DNA of 21,588 nucleotides from IMG/VR virus record IMGVR_UViG_3300033999_000102, positions 1 through 21,588 of that record; one strand, 5' to 3'. How positions within the stretch are numbered: the stretch's first letter is position 1; each line of letters begins with the position of its first letter. The notes below the pieces were generated by a model. That model was not told the DNA's origin. It did no database searches and saw nothing but the letters and a program-made list of their open reading frames with translations. The position numbers were made by a program, and so were the translations under genes. Shown here piece by piece: positions 1 to 8,040 of the stretch. The DNA is from a virus.

Positions 1-936
1 AGGACGGATGAGGAGATAGCGGCGGCGTATGCAAGCGGACAGGCGTTACCTGTGGATGAATACACAACATGGAAGATGGACTTTGAAAATAGTTTACGAC
101 CATCAAAACCGCTACAGAGAGATTTGTCTATGTCTCTTGTCGAAGGACAGGAGTATATGTTTTCACTTACCAGTTCAGGCAAGGTTTCTGCGAGGATATA
201 TAGTGAAGATGATAAAAGCGATTATATATATGCGGATAATGGTACAACCGCTATAAAGTTTGTTCCTGAAAACACGGGAGAATATACAGTAGAACTGTAT
301 AGCGGTGTAGATAATACAGAAGCTAAAGTTAAGCTAGAGAAAGGTAACAAAGCAACTGATTGGACACCTGCTCCTGAAGATACTACTACTGCTATTGATG
401 ATGCCACAACCAGAATTGAGGGACGAATAAGCCAAATTACCACAACGCTGGACGGTATAACCAATCAAGTATCTCTCGTTACAACCGAAATGGGACAAAT
501 ACGTGAATATGCTGAAACCCTGGTACAACAGACATCCACTAACATTATGGCAACTATATCTCAAGACCTGCTTGACCTAGAGAACAGTCTCATACAACGC
601 TACCAGGCAGACCTACAGACTACTGCTCAAGACCTAACATTAACCTTCTCAGGGGTTCGGACCTCATTAGATGAATTAAGCGAAGATATGGCAGCTTTTA
701 AGACAACCTTTCAATTCTCAGCTGAGGGCATGGAAATTGGAAGGGCAGAAAGTCCATTCAAGCTTAAATTGACTAACGATAAGATGTCATTTATGGATAG
801 TGGAGTGGAAATAGCATATTTCTCCACCCAAAAGATGTATATCACTGAGGCTGAAATTTTGAATAGCATTAAAGTTGGTAACCATTTAATTGAGAAGTAT
901 GATGACACCATAACATTAGTTCGCTGGGTAGGTTAA
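1..936 (+). CDS. Phage minor structural / antireceptor protein, C-terminal part
   Basis: The frame is open from the left edge (first codons read RTDEEIAAAYASGQ), so the gene starts outside the window; a GTG at 52 lies inside the protein and is not needed as a start. The visible 311 residues show a beta-rich first part, then from about residue 130 a long Gln/Thr/Leu-rich segment of coiled-coil character, and a final globular part ending KYDDTITLVRWVG. A long fibrous protein lying just before a DUF859 tail fibre fits the tail-tip or antireceptor protein of siphophages of Firmicutes. The next gene starts 17 bases downstream after a GGAGGG ribosome site, so the two are co-transcribed. The general class is fairly sure; the exact role (baseplate, endopeptidase tail, receptor binding) cannot be told from the C-terminus. 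Confidence 0.7.
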   Translation, partial: RTDEEIAAAYASGQALPVDEYTTWKMDFENSLRPSKPLQRDLSMSLVEGQEYMFSLTSSGKVSARIYSEDDKSDYIYADNGTTAIKFVPENTGEYTVELYSGVDNTEAKVKLEKGNKATDWTPAPEDTTTAIDDATTRIEGRISQITTTLDGITNQVSLVTTEMGQIREYAETLVQQTSTNIMATISQDLLDLENSLIQRYQADLQTTAQDLTLTFSGVRTSLDELSEDMAAFKTTFQFSAEGMEIGRAESPFKLKLTNDKMSFMDSGVEIAYFSTQKMYITEAEILNSIKVGNHLIEKYDDTITLVRWVG

Positions 937-953
937 AAGTGGAGGGATGAATT

Positions 954-3644
954 ATGGCCATATGGACCCGGTATTCTCAAACTATGGATACCAGCAATCA
1001 ATATGTAAAATATCGTGTAAAATTAACACTTAATTCTCAGAATGTTACTAACAATACGTCTAATGTAACGGTTGAAATACAAGTATGGAGAACAAATACT
1101 GGATATACCACGTACGGTAGTGGAACGTGTTACGTGACAATTGATGGAACTCAATATACATCTTCAATAACTCCTGACCATAAGTTCACATATAATAGTT
1201 ATACTGTAGTATTTAGTCGGACTTTGGATATAACACATAACGCAGATGGTAATAAAACTTTAAATATATCAGCATATATAAGACACGACAGGTTTAGTTC
1301 GTCCAGTCAATCGTGGAGCACCACATTGGACACTATACCACGCACAAGCTCCGTATCCGTGAGTTCTAGCAACGTAGAATTTGGTAAGAGTGTAACGATA
1401 AATATAAGTCGGTATTCGTCGAGTTTCACGCATACACTACGGTACAGCGTAGCTGGACAAAGCGGTACTATAGCAACTGATGTTGGTACTAGTTACACAT
1501 GGACAGTTCCCACAAGTTTAATTGCTGGGTTATCCAATGCAGCCAGTGCCACATGCACGATTTATTGTGATACGTATTCAGGAAGTACTTTAGTAGGTAC
1601 GAAGTCTACCACCCTTACTTTGGCGATTCCTGTCAGTTCGGTGAGCTTGAGTGCTGGTTCAGTAAACTATGGTAGCTCAGTGACTATCAATATCAGCAGA
1701 GCACACTCAAAGCTCACTCATACCATCAGGTACAATTGGAACAACAATACTGGTACAATTGTTTCTCAAACCACCTCAACGAGCTATCAGTGGACAGTTC
1801 CAAATAATTTTATGAATTATATCCCTAACAGTACTTCAACCACAGGCACTATTTATATCGACACTTACAATGGTACGGCTCTAGTAGGTACCAAGAGTGC
1901 AAGTTTAACAACTATAGTACCTGATAGTGTAGTACCAGATTTTACAAATATTTCTCATTCCGAAGCCAATAGTGCTGTAGCTGCTTTAGGATTAGGTAGT
2001 GGAGTATATGCACAAAATCTATCCAAAATAAATATTTCCATTGTAGGAGCAACAGGAGCGTATGGAAGTACAATTACCTCATACAAAATCGTATATGATG
2101 GTGTAAACTATAATGCTCAAAGTGCCACTACCAATACTATAACCAACTCTGGTACAAGAACTATTAGTGCTACAGTCACTGATAGCCGAGGAAGGACTAA
2201 AACCAAAACTGTAAACGTTACTGTACTGACATATAGTTCTCCTACAATTACAAGTTTTACTGTAAAAAGGTGCAATTCTGATGGAACCGACAATAATATG
2301 GGAACTTATATAAAAGTAACTTATGGAGGAAGTTTTTCTACCCTTAATAGCAAAAACACTGCAACTTTATATATTGAAACTAAACCTAAAACCTCTGGTA
2401 CTTGGACAACAAAAGAATCATTTAGCGTTGGTTCTTCATTTAGCGGAACAAAGGTATATAGTGGATATGATATTACTTCTAGCTATGACGTAAGACTAAG
2501 GCTAGTAGATAAATTTTATTCGGTTACATCGACAAAAGAGGTTTCTACAGGCGTTGTGACAATGTCGTGGGGAAAACAAGGTGTAGGTATAGGAAAGATA
2601 TGGGAGCGAGGTGCACTAGACGTAGGCGGTGATATTTACGTGCAAGGAAAAATATATGCTGATGGAATAAATATACCCGATACTAGAGATGTAGTTGATA
2701 AACCGCAAGATTTACCTAGTAGAGCAATTTCTTTTGCGTTTAAACGGAGTTCAGCAGTTGGTAATCCACCAGTTACAGCTAATCCAACTTATTCCCATAT
2801 TATTAGGATTGCAGGATGGAGTACTAATGAGGGCAGCGGTGGATGGCCAACAGAATTAAGTATAGGTACAAAAGGTATTGCTTATAGGCAGGCTACAAGT
2901 GCGACTGATTGGGGTGTTTGGAAGAAAATATGGAGCGAAGATAATGACGGTTCTGGTAGTGGTATGGATGCCGATATGGTAGATGGTTACCATTTAAATC
3001 AAGATGTAAGGACAACTGCTTCTCCAACTTTTGCGGCATTAACCATTGATGGCGGTGCAGGGGCTCTGAAATTAAAGCCTAGTTCACACGACCATTGCTA
3101 TATTGAGTTTTACCCTGACAGCGATGCACCTACTACACAAGGAGCTTGGATTGGATATGGCAGTGCTGGAACAAGTGTTCTCACGATTGCCCAGCAATTA
3201 AATGGCAATGTTAATGTAGTAGTCCCATCAGGATACAATTTAACAGTCAACGGCAACAAAGTCTGGCATACAGGCAACGATGGTGCAGGTAGCGGTTTAG
3301 ATGCTGATTTATTAGATGGATATCACGCTTCTAGTTTTTTGCTAACATCGGGTGGTACAGTATCGGGGCAGATTACATTAAGCGCTGGGACGTCGTCTGG
3401 CAAGGCAGTAAAATCAACAGACTCGTATACAAACCCTGCCATAGCCTCGACATCCAAATACTCTGCTTCTGGAGCGTGGGTAACTTGGGATTATCCAGAT
3501 TTTGCATCTACGCCAATTGTCATTCACAGAGATGATAATAATTTGGGGACTAAAGTACGCAATGTAACTGCATCGTCCTGTGAGGTGTGTATGGCAGGCA
3601 CAGCAACGGGATATGTAAGAGCAATTGCAGTTGGGGGTGTTTAA
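954..3644 (+). CDS. DUF859-like siphophage tail fibre
   Basis: This 896-residue, Ser/Thr/Asn-rich beta protein resembles the DUF859 family of siphovirus proteins. The N-terminal ~130 residues form one beta domain (MAIWTRYSQTMDTSNQYVKY). Two homologous ~95-residue repeats follow, each with a core VTINISR and an ending Y.G..LVGTKS, and then Ig-like segments near residues 330-540. The C-terminal part has two copies of the fibre motif G.GSG.DAD..DGYH, known from trimeric phage tail fibres, and a final ~70-residue head domain. No enzymatic motif is seen. ATG follows GGAGGG at good distance. Position between a tail-tip protein and small pre-lysis genes supports a receptor-binding or tail-decoration fibre. 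Structural role is confident; receptor is unknown. Confidence 0.85.
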   Translation: MAIWTRYSQTMDTSNQYVKYRVKLTLNSQNVTNNTSNVTVEIQVWRTNTGYTTYGSGTCYVTIDGTQYTSSITPDHKFTYNSYTVVFSRTLDITHNADGNKTLNISAYIRHDRFSSSSQSWSTTLDTIPRTSSVSVSSSNVEFGKSVTINISRYSSSFTHTLRYSVAGQSGTIATDVGTSYTWTVPTSLIAGLSNAASATCTIYCDTYSGSTLVGTKSTTLTLAIPVSSVSLSAGSVNYGSSVTINISRAHSKLTHTIRYNWNNNTGTIVSQTTSTSYQWTVPNNFMNYIPNSTSTTGTIYIDTYNGTALVGTKSASLTTIVPDSVVPDFTNISHSEANSAVAALGLGSGVYAQNLSKINISIVGATGAYGSTITSYKIVYDGVNYNAQSATTNTITNSGTRTISATVTDSRGRTKTKTVNVTVLTYSSPTITSFTVKRCNSDGTDNNMGTYIKVTYGGSFSTLNSKNTATLYIETKPKTSGTWTTKESFSVGSSFSGTKVYSGYDITSSYDVRLRLVDKFYSVTSTKEVSTGVVTMSWGKQGVGIGKIWERGALDVGGDIYVQGKIYADGINIPDTRDVVDKPQDLPSRAISFAFKRSSAVGNPPVTANPTYSHIIRIAGWSTNEGSGGWPTELSIGTKGIAYRQATSATDWGVWKKIWSEDNDGSGSGMDADMVDGYHLNQDVRTTASPTFAALTIDGGAGALKLKPSSHDHCYIEFYPDSDAPTTQGAWIGYGSAGTSVLTIAQQLNGNVNVVVPSGYNLTVNGNKVWHTGNDGAGSGLDADLLDGYHASSFLLTSGGTVSGQITLSAGTSSGKAVKSTDSYTNPAIASTSKYSASGAWVTWDYPDFASTPIVIHRDDNNLGTKVRNVTASSCEVCMAGTATGYVRAIAVGGV

Positions 3645-3646
3645 TT

Positions 3647-4042
3647 TTGATTTACATCAGGCGTATTAAAAGTGATTGGGGGGATGTGGGCTTTCATATA
3701 ACCCACTCCGCCGACAATCCTATGGCTTTGGTGATTGGAGAGGGTATATGGAAAGGGACAATATTCCCAGAAACTGAAATAGAATTTCCGGTGGAGGATG
3801 TAGAACAAAATGTACTAATACACCTTAAAGATGACTCAGAAGAACCTATTGTTATTACACGTGGGAGAAATTATACAGACCCTCCCGAAGTGGAAAATGT
3901 TGTTTTAACACTATGTAACTTTTATATACCGCCTAACTGTGCCGATTTACGTGAATTGCCGATATACACCAGACGATTTGACGCAGAATATTCCACCCCA
4001 TTTGGAGAGGATGGTGAAGCACAATGGGAAAAGTTAGAATAA
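3647..4042 (+). CDS. Small phage tail-region protein, unknown function
   Basis: The reading frame is open further upstream, but the likely start is the TTG at 3647, three bases after the tail-fibre stop and spaced about nine bases from GGGGGTG; this gives 131 residues. The protein begins LIYIRRIKSDWGDVGF and is acidic, with a beta-strand pattern and no transmembrane segment or enzyme motif. Its last 19 bases overlap the next gene, so translation is probably coupled. Small proteins of this kind between a tail fibre and holin are common in siphophages and may be fibre chaperones or tail accessory proteins, but nothing in the sequence decides this. Confidence 0.7.
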   Translation: MIYIRRIKSDWGDVGFHITHSADNPMALVIGEGIWKGTIFPETEIEFPVEDVEQNVLIHLKDDSEEPIVITRGRNYTDPPEVENVVLTLCNFYIPPNCADLRELPIYTRRFDAEYSTPFGEDGEAQWEKLE

Positions 4043-4311
4043 TAGAACAGGGATATTCAGCGGAAGAACGTACAAAAGCAATAGACAACGAAACAAAAGA
4101 GTCAATTAGGCGTAAATATGAACTAGAGGACGAACTAAAGCTTTTGCGACAAGCAGTAGTTAGACTAGCAACAGCGCTGAACATAGATTTAGGTGAAGAG
4201 TTCAATAATTACAACAATTTGGTAGAGAGTGTTGTAACACCCAATAAGGTTAAAAAAGCTAACCTTAAGGTTACTTCTATTAAAATTAAGCAAAAGGGGG
4301 CTAAAAAATGA
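4024..4311 (+). CDS. Small helical phage protein, unknown function
   Basis: This 95-residue protein is highly charged and mostly helical: residues 12-60 form a probable coiled coil (SAEERTKAIDNETKESIRRK, then LEDELKLLRQAVV). The tail is basic (KVKKANLKVTSIKIKQKGAKK region). It overlaps the previous gene by 19 bases and its stop TGA overlaps the next ATG (ATGA), both signs of translational coupling. It is probably a small late structural or assembly protein; no family was recognised. Confidence 0.65.
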   Translation: MGKVRIIEQGYSAEERTKAIDNETKESIRRKYELEDELKLLRQAVVRLATALNIDLGEEFNNYNNLVESVVTPNKVKKANLKVTSIKIKQKGAKK

Positions 4312-4541
4312 ATAAGCCATTAACGGTTGCCGTAGAGCAGTTAAAGCAAGACTTGATAAATAAAATTAACGAGGCATCCTTGCATATAGCACTTGTCAAG
4401 CCCGTTGTAGATGAACTGAAGCGATTACTGGACCAGGAATACGAAAGAGTATATCGACAAGAGTTGGTGCAATATTCAAAACAGGAGAAGGAAGAAGTAG
4501 AACAAAAGACAGTACCTAACGAAGAAGCAGAGAACGAATAA
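4308..4541 (+). CDS. Small helical phage protein before the lysis cassette
   Basis: This 77-residue protein begins MNKPLTVAVEQLKQDLINKI and is almost entirely helical, ending in a Glu-rich tail (EEVEQKTVPNEEAENE). It starts at an ATGA overlap with the upstream gene. A strong hairpin terminator lies 13 bases after its stop, so it closes the tail transcription unit. Function unknown; it is probably a late accessory protein. Confidence 0.65.
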   Translation: MNKPLTVAVEQLKQDLINKINEASLHIALVKPVVDELKRLLDQEYERVYRQELVQYSKQEKEEVEQKTVPNEEAENE

Positions 4542-4553
4542 ATATTATTGTCA

Positions 4554-4586
4554 AAAAGAGTAGGGTTATCACCTACTCTTTTCTTA
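4554..4586 (+). terminator. Internal rho-independent terminator between tail and lysis genes
   Basis: An 11-bp perfect stem (AAAAGAGTAGG at 4554-4564 with CCTACTCTTTT at 4572-4582) closes a 7-base loop and ends in a T-rich tract. It lies between the last tail gene and the XhlA-like gene, so it may reduce read-through into lysis genes or require antitermination late in infection. Confidence 0.85.
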
Positions 4587-4619
4587 TTGTATTCTTTTTG
4601 GCAGAAAGGGGTATGTACT

Positions 4620-4835
4620 ATGAATTTAGAGGAGAAGGTGAATGACATGGAGGTACTATTAGGTAAACATGATGAAAGATTAAAAAAATTGGAGGAATGG
4701 CAGTCAAAACAAAACGGTAGCTTACAAAAGCTTGAACAAAAAGTGGACGGCATATACACATGGCTCATAGCTTTAATGGGAGGCGTTATTACTTCTTTAG
4801 TTATACTTGTAGTTAATTTAATGATTGGGAGGTAA
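4620..4835 (+). CDS. XhlA-like haemolysin/holin-associated membrane protein
   Basis: The best start is the ATG at 4620, eight bases after AAAGGGG; an upstream in-frame ATG at 4548 would run through the terminator and gives an unlikely N-terminus. The 71-residue product has a charged N-terminal coiled coil (EEKVNDMEVLLGKHDERLKK) and one C-terminal membrane helix from about residue 47 (YTWLIALMGGVITSLVILVV). This is the layout of the XhlA family, which works with holins and endolysins in Bacillus prophage lysis cassettes. It sits directly before the amidase gene, whose ATG follows five bases after this stop. Confidence 0.8.
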   Translation: MNLEEKVNDMEVLLGKHDERLKKLEEWQSKQNGSLQKLEQKVDGIYTWLIALMGGVITSLVILVVNLMIGR

Positions 4836-4840
4836 TATGT

Positions 4841-5569
4841 ATGAAATTAATATTAGATCCAGGACATGGCGGTTATGACCCTGGCGCAACAGGAAATGGG
4901 CTCAAGGAAAAAGATATAACTCTTAAACTTGCCTTAAAAATAAGAGACTTATTAAAAGGCTCATGCGATGTGATTCTCACAAGAGACACAGATAAAACAG
5001 TGTCTCTTCAAGAAAGGTGCGATATAGCAAACAAAGCAAATGCAGATTATTTTATTAGTATTCATATAAACAGTGCAAATGTATTAGCAACAGGCTTCGA
5101 AAGTTATATTTCTACAAAAGCTTCTCAAAAGTCTATTGATTTAGGTAAAAAAATCCATGATAGTTTAGCGAAATTTTATGTTTCCAAAGGGTTAATTGAT
5201 AGAGGATTTAAGCAAGCTAATTTTTATGTGCTTAATAAAACGAAAATGCCTGCTATTGTTATAGAAAATTTATTTATAAACAATCCTGGTGATGCTAAAT
5301 TTTTGGCAGATGAAAATTTTTTAGATGAATTAGCTAAAGCTATTACGGATGCTCTGAAAAAGGCATTGGGTTTACAAACAGTATCTCAACCCTCTCCACA
5401 ACCTCAACAACCACAGGTAATATCTTTAACTGAATATAATCAACTTAAAGCTAACTACGAACAACTAAGAAAAGATTATAATGATTTAATAAACAATTAT
5501 AACCAAGTAAGAGCAGAAAGAGACAAATTAGCAAATCAAATAAATCAAATTAAAAATATTATTACTTGA
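4841..5569 (+). CDS. N-acetylmuramoyl-L-alanine amidase (endolysin), Ami_3 family
   Basis: This endolysin cuts the bond between N-acetylmuramic acid and L-alanine in peptidoglycan. Residues 1-175 are a complete zinc-dependent Ami_3 domain. It starts with ILDPGHGGYDPGA (zinc-binding His in DPGHGG), followed by the Glu ligand region near LKEKDI, the second His in FISIHINSA, and the catalytic Glu in IVIENLFINN, where many family members have VEVGFLSN. A Pro/Gln-rich linker (PSPQPQQPQ, ~185-195) joins a C-terminal coiled coil (~200-240), which replaces the usual cell-wall-binding repeats. There is no signal peptide, so it relies on the neighbouring holin for export. ATG follows GGGAGG. Confidence 0.95.
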   Translation: MKLILDPGHGGYDPGATGNGLKEKDITLKLALKIRDLLKGSCDVILTRDTDKTVSLQERCDIANKANADYFISIHINSANVLATGFESYISTKASQKSIDLGKKIHDSLAKFYVSKGLIDRGFKQANFYVLNKTKMPAIVIENLFINNPGDAKFLADENFLDELAKAITDALKKALGLQTVSQPSPQPQQPQVISLTEYNQLKANYEQLRKDYNDLINNYNQVRAERDKLANQINQIKNIIT

Positions 5570-5581
5570 GGAGGAATCATT

Positions 5582-5899
5582 GTGAGAGAACTAATAATAC
5601 AAATTTTGTTTTACGCCATACAATTAGTTGTTTTAGTAGTATTAGGTTATGTAATACAATTTTTACAAACAAAACTTGGCAATGAAAAATTTAAGAAAGC
5701 ATATAATTTAGTTAAAAATGTGGTATTGGCAATAGAACAAACTTTAGGTTCTGGTAACGGCGCAGACAAAAAAGCGGAAGCTGTTGCAATAATTAAAAAG
5801 ATGATTGGCAACAAATTATCTGATGATGAAATTAATATACTAATTGAAGCAGCAGTAAAAGAAATGAATATGGTATTAAAAGAAAAAGGATTAAAATAA
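5582..5899 (+). CDS. Phage holin, LLH family
   Basis: The 105-residue protein starts with GTG (GTG AGA GAA) after GGAGG. It has one N-terminal membrane helix (residues 4-28, IIQILFYAIQLVVLVVLGYV) followed by an amphipathic cytoplasmic helical region (KKAEAVAIIKKMIGNKLSDD). This matches the LLH holin family, which forms the membrane lesion that lets the endolysin reach the cell wall. It follows the amidase after 12 bases and is the last gene before a strong terminator, closing the lysis cassette. Two putative membrane factors, this and the XhlA-like protein, bracket the amidase. Confidence 0.88.
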   Translation: MRELIIQILFYAIQLVVLVVLGYVIQFLQTKLGNEKFKKAYNLVKNVVLAIEQTLGSGNGADKKAEAVAIIKKMIGNKLSDDEINILIEAAVKEMNMVLKEKGLK

Positions 5900-5907
5900 A
5901 AATTTAT

Positions 5908-5950
5908 CCCCCATAAGCTCTTTAATTAGGGCTTATAGGGGTCTTTTTTT
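5908..5950 (+). terminator. Terminator of the late/lysis operon
   Basis: The hairpin CCCCATAAGC / GCTTATAGGGG has one bulged base and is followed by eight T residues. It ends the + strand late operon. A - strand frame ends at 5954 on the other side, so it may act in both directions. Confidence 0.88.
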
Positions 5951-5953
5951 TAT

Positions 5954-6043
5954 TTAGTCCTCATCTTCTACTTCTTCTTTGTATTTTTCTTCATCTAAAA
6001 TATATTGTTCTACATCAAAATCAGTGCTATACATAATATTTAC
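5954..6043 (-). pseudogene. C-terminal remnant of an unidentified - strand gene
   Basis: Between the lysis terminator and the insertion element a - strand frame reads VNIMYSTDFDVEQYILDE and continues as a very acidic tail (EEKYKEEVEDED) to a TAA at 5954. It has no ribosome site of its own. Its position opposite the truncated integrase, across the insertion element, would suit the 3' end of the integrase gene. However, the residues do not resemble the conserved HxxR...Y end of tyrosine recombinases, so a larger deletion or a different gene is possible. Confidence 0.4.
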
Positions 6044-6143
6044 GATCATCCGCCGAGAACGCTCTCCAATTTATTGGAGAGATGAAAGGCGGTAAAAATG
6101 TGATAAAATAAAGCAGATCTAAAACAGAAAGAAGGTGAGAAAA

Positions 6144-7336
6144 GTGATAGTAACAAGAGTTATAGTATTTCAACTCTCTAACTGCAACAGCGAACACAGA
6201 ATAATATTGGGACATTTAACATACTCAGCATCAAAATTGTGGAACGTTGCAAACTATGCTGTTCAAAACAGAGAAGTATTAGTAAATCAGTTAGAAAAGT
6301 GCTTAAAGGATAATTTCTGGTATAAAAACTTGCATTCACAATCTGCACAAGCAATACTGCAAAAACTACAGATAGCTTGGAAGAATTTTTTGATGGATAT
6401 ACTAAAAAGCCGAAGTATCAACCCAAAAACGGGCATATCCCTGTAAGATGGAAGAAAAATGGCATAAAAATAATTAATAGCAAAATCAGACTATCATTGT
6501 CCACACAAACAAAGCAATATTTAAAAGAAAAGTACGGTATTGAGTCCAAATATCTATGGATAGATTTACCGAAAAATCTATCGCTCAATACTGTACAGGA
6601 AATTGAAATTGTTCCAAAAACTTCTTATGGATATACCACCTACTTTGTCCATATCATCTACAAAAAAGAAATACCAGAAATCAAGCCTAAAAGAGATAAA
6701 TTAATGGGAATAGATTTTGGAGTAAAGAATCTCGCTTCAATTGTTATAGAAGAAAATCCAGAAACATTTATCATCGATGGCAGTCACCTTATCTCAAGAT
6801 TAAGATTATTAGCCAAAGAAAAAGCGAAGATTCAATCTGTAATTTCAAAACAAGGATACAAAACATCGCAAAAGTTTCACAATTTAATAATCAAAGAGAA
6901 TAATTTTGTAAAAGACTATATACATAAAGTTTCAAGACATATAGTAGAATTAGCGAAAGAAAAAGGAGTAAGCAAGATAGTGATAGGTGGAATGAGTGAT
7001 GGAATAACAAATATGGATATAGGACATAAAAATAACGAGAAACTACACAAAATACCGTTTGGTAGATTATTTGATATGATAAAATACAAAGCTAAAGAAT
7101 ATGGAATAGAAGTAGAAAAGGTAGATGAAGCGTACACATCACAGACTTGCAGTGTATGCGGTGTAGTGAAGAAAAATAATCGCATATACAGAGGATTATA
7201 CGTCTGTAGCAAATGCGGTGCAGTAATGAATGCAGATATAAATGGTGCAATAAATATATTAAAGAGAGTAGCTCCAAATCCAGTACTGGATAGGAGTAGA
7301 GGGTTTGGCAGCCCCAAGCGAATAAGGGTAGCATAG
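6144..7336 (+). pseudogene. tnpB: TnpB RNA-guided nuclease gene, frameshifted
   Basis: The N-terminal ~85 codons (likely GTG start at 6144 after GAAGGTGA) and the remaining ~300 codons lie in two frames that meet at a run of six T near 6385-6390. One extra T would restore AWKNFFDGYTKKPKYQPK, so this looks like a one-base deletion in a homopolymer. The 3' part has the TnpB RuvC-I motif MGIDFGVKNL, a four-Cys zinc finger (CSVC...CSKC) and the final catalytic Asp in MNADINGA. RuvC-II reads IVIGGMSDGI rather than the usual I.IEDL, as in TnpB variants with a displaced glutamate. It may be a dead gene, rescued by slippage on the T run, or contain a sequencing error. Confidence 0.85.
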
Positions 7337-7384
7337 ACTACCAAACTTCGCTTAAAGAACCTCTCCACTTCAGTGGAGAGAGTA
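7230..7384 (+). ncRNA. Candidate omega RNA at the 3' end of the TnpB element
   Basis: In TnpB elements the guide-RNA scaffold overlaps the 3' end of tnpB and runs to the right end, with the guide taken from the flanking DNA. Here the last codons and the trailer contain complementary segments (CCAAGCGAATAAGG with the later ACTTCGCTTAAAG) and the terminal hairpin at 7361-7380. The guide would begin at the flank near 7385 (integrase sequence). The assignment rests on position and family knowledge; limits are approximate. Confidence 0.4.
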
Positions 7385-7612
7385 TGTCAGATAATTATCA
7401 AACCAATAATTAAGGAATTCCCCAAAAGTCATGTCAGACGGAATTAAGAAACTATTCTGTTGTAATAGATATTCTTGCTCTATTAAAATTTTCTTAGCTT
7501 CAGCCTCAGAATTGGCAGTAAAATATCTTCTTAATCTCTTGCCATTCACATCTGTTCCTAATTCAATTACAACCTGATATTTATTCCCCCTTTTTCTGAT
7601 TGAACCTGCCAT
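7370..7612 (-). pseudogene. int: Tyrosine integrase, N-terminal arm-binding domain only
   Basis: The ATG at 7612 follows AAAGGAGAG and opens MAGSIRKRGNKYQVVIEL, the start of the AP2-like arm-type DNA-binding domain of phage tyrosine integrases. TFGEFLNYWFDNYL follows, the beginning of the core-binding SAM-like domain. After about residue 75 the frame enters the right end of the insertion element and stops. The catalytic domain (R...HxxR...Y) is absent from the window. The gene lies beside an attP-like site on its promoter side, as expected. If expressed, the 80-residue product could still bind arm sites but could not recombine DNA. A weak promoter candidate (TTGACT at 7655-7660, TATAAA at 7634-7639, spacing 15) lies upstream. 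Confidence 0.85.
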
Positions 7613-7678
7613 ACTTATCTCTCCTTTGTTTATTTTATAATATCACTTGTGAAAAGTCAAGAACAAAAATATAAAAAA

Positions 7679-7969
7679 TTGACTACATAAAATGTAGTCA
7701 AGACCTTGACTATGAAATTGTCAGACAATTTATGTCGTCAAAATGTAGTCAATTTGACTACATCGAATCCTTCAAATATGGCTGGGATGGTAGGATTCGA
7801 ACCTACGAATGCCAGAGTCAAAGTCTTGACCTCTCAACAATATCTAATTATAAATAGTTTTATCTTTTTTGTCAAGCCTTTATTTTTGCGGATTTTTAAA
7901 ATTGTAATTTTTTATCTATTTTTAATTTTTTTATGTATTTTTATCTATTTTGTCGTCAAATGTAGTCAA
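7679..7969. other. attP: Phage attachment site (attP) with arm-type repeats
   Basis: A tRNA-like core at 7779-7826 is flanked by repeats of one 10-bp word. On the left are TTGACTACAT/ATGTAGTCAA as inverted pairs at 7679-7701 (3-base gap) and 7743-7763 (1-base gap). Shorter palindromes lie between them: GTCAAG/CTTGAC at 7697-7710 and AAATTGTC/GACAATTT at 7716-7732. On the right, GTCGTCAAATGTAGTCAA at 7952-7969 repeats, in the same direction, the left GTCGTCAAAATGTAGTCAA near 7734-7752. Core plus flanking arm sites next to int and an xis-like gene is the classic attP layout. Phage genes on both sides argue that this is an unintegrated (circular) attP rather than attL or attR. Confidence 0.82.
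7779..7826 (-). tRNA. 3' half of a tRNA-Gln(UUG) gene (attachment core, not a full tRNA)
   Basis: Read on the - strand this begins AGACTTTGACTCTGG (anticodon loop CUUUGAC, anticodon UUG) and continues through the T arm (TAGG TTCGAAT CCTA) and an acceptor strand to CCA at 7779. Upstream of the anticodon stem there is no D arm or 5' acceptor strand, so it is not a functional tRNA. Such a fragment restores the host tRNA gene on integration, so the host target is predicted to be tRNA-Gln. Confidence 0.85.
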
Positions 7970-8040
7970 AAAGGCATCAGATTTTTTATCATAATGCCCT
8001 ATTTTTTATTTTGTTTTATCTTTTTTGAAATTGTATAACA

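Larger units (their letters stand above)
6044..7384 (+). mobile_element. IS200/IS605-type TnpB-only insertion element
   Basis: The two ends carry matching imperfect palindromes: CTCTCCAA-TTTA-TTGGAGAG at 6062-6081 and CTCTCCAC-TTCA-GTGGAGAG at 7361-7380. Such subterminal hairpins, with no terminal inverted repeats or target duplication, are typical of IS200/IS605 elements. TTAC at 6040-6043 precedes the left end, like the target tetranucleotide of IS608-type elements. Only tnpB is inside and no TnpA Y1 transposase is seen, so movement would need a helper. It interrupts the - strand integrase gene, whose reading frame runs into the right end. Exact end points are uncertain by several bases. 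Confidence 0.82.

Noticed and set aside
4301-4768. 155-codon - strand frame over the small late genes
   Set aside because: It is antisense to three well-supported + strand genes and a terminator, with Ser/Cys/Phe-rich composition typical of a shadow frame.
7779-7826. Functional phage-encoded tRNA-Gln
   Set aside because: The D arm and 5' acceptor strand are missing; only the half used as an attachment core is present.
7706-8038. 110-codon + frame across the attachment site (contains MVGFEPTNARV)
   Set aside because: The words are the well-known false translation of a tRNA 3' half; the rest is poly-T-rich and hydrophobic by composition, without a ribosome site.
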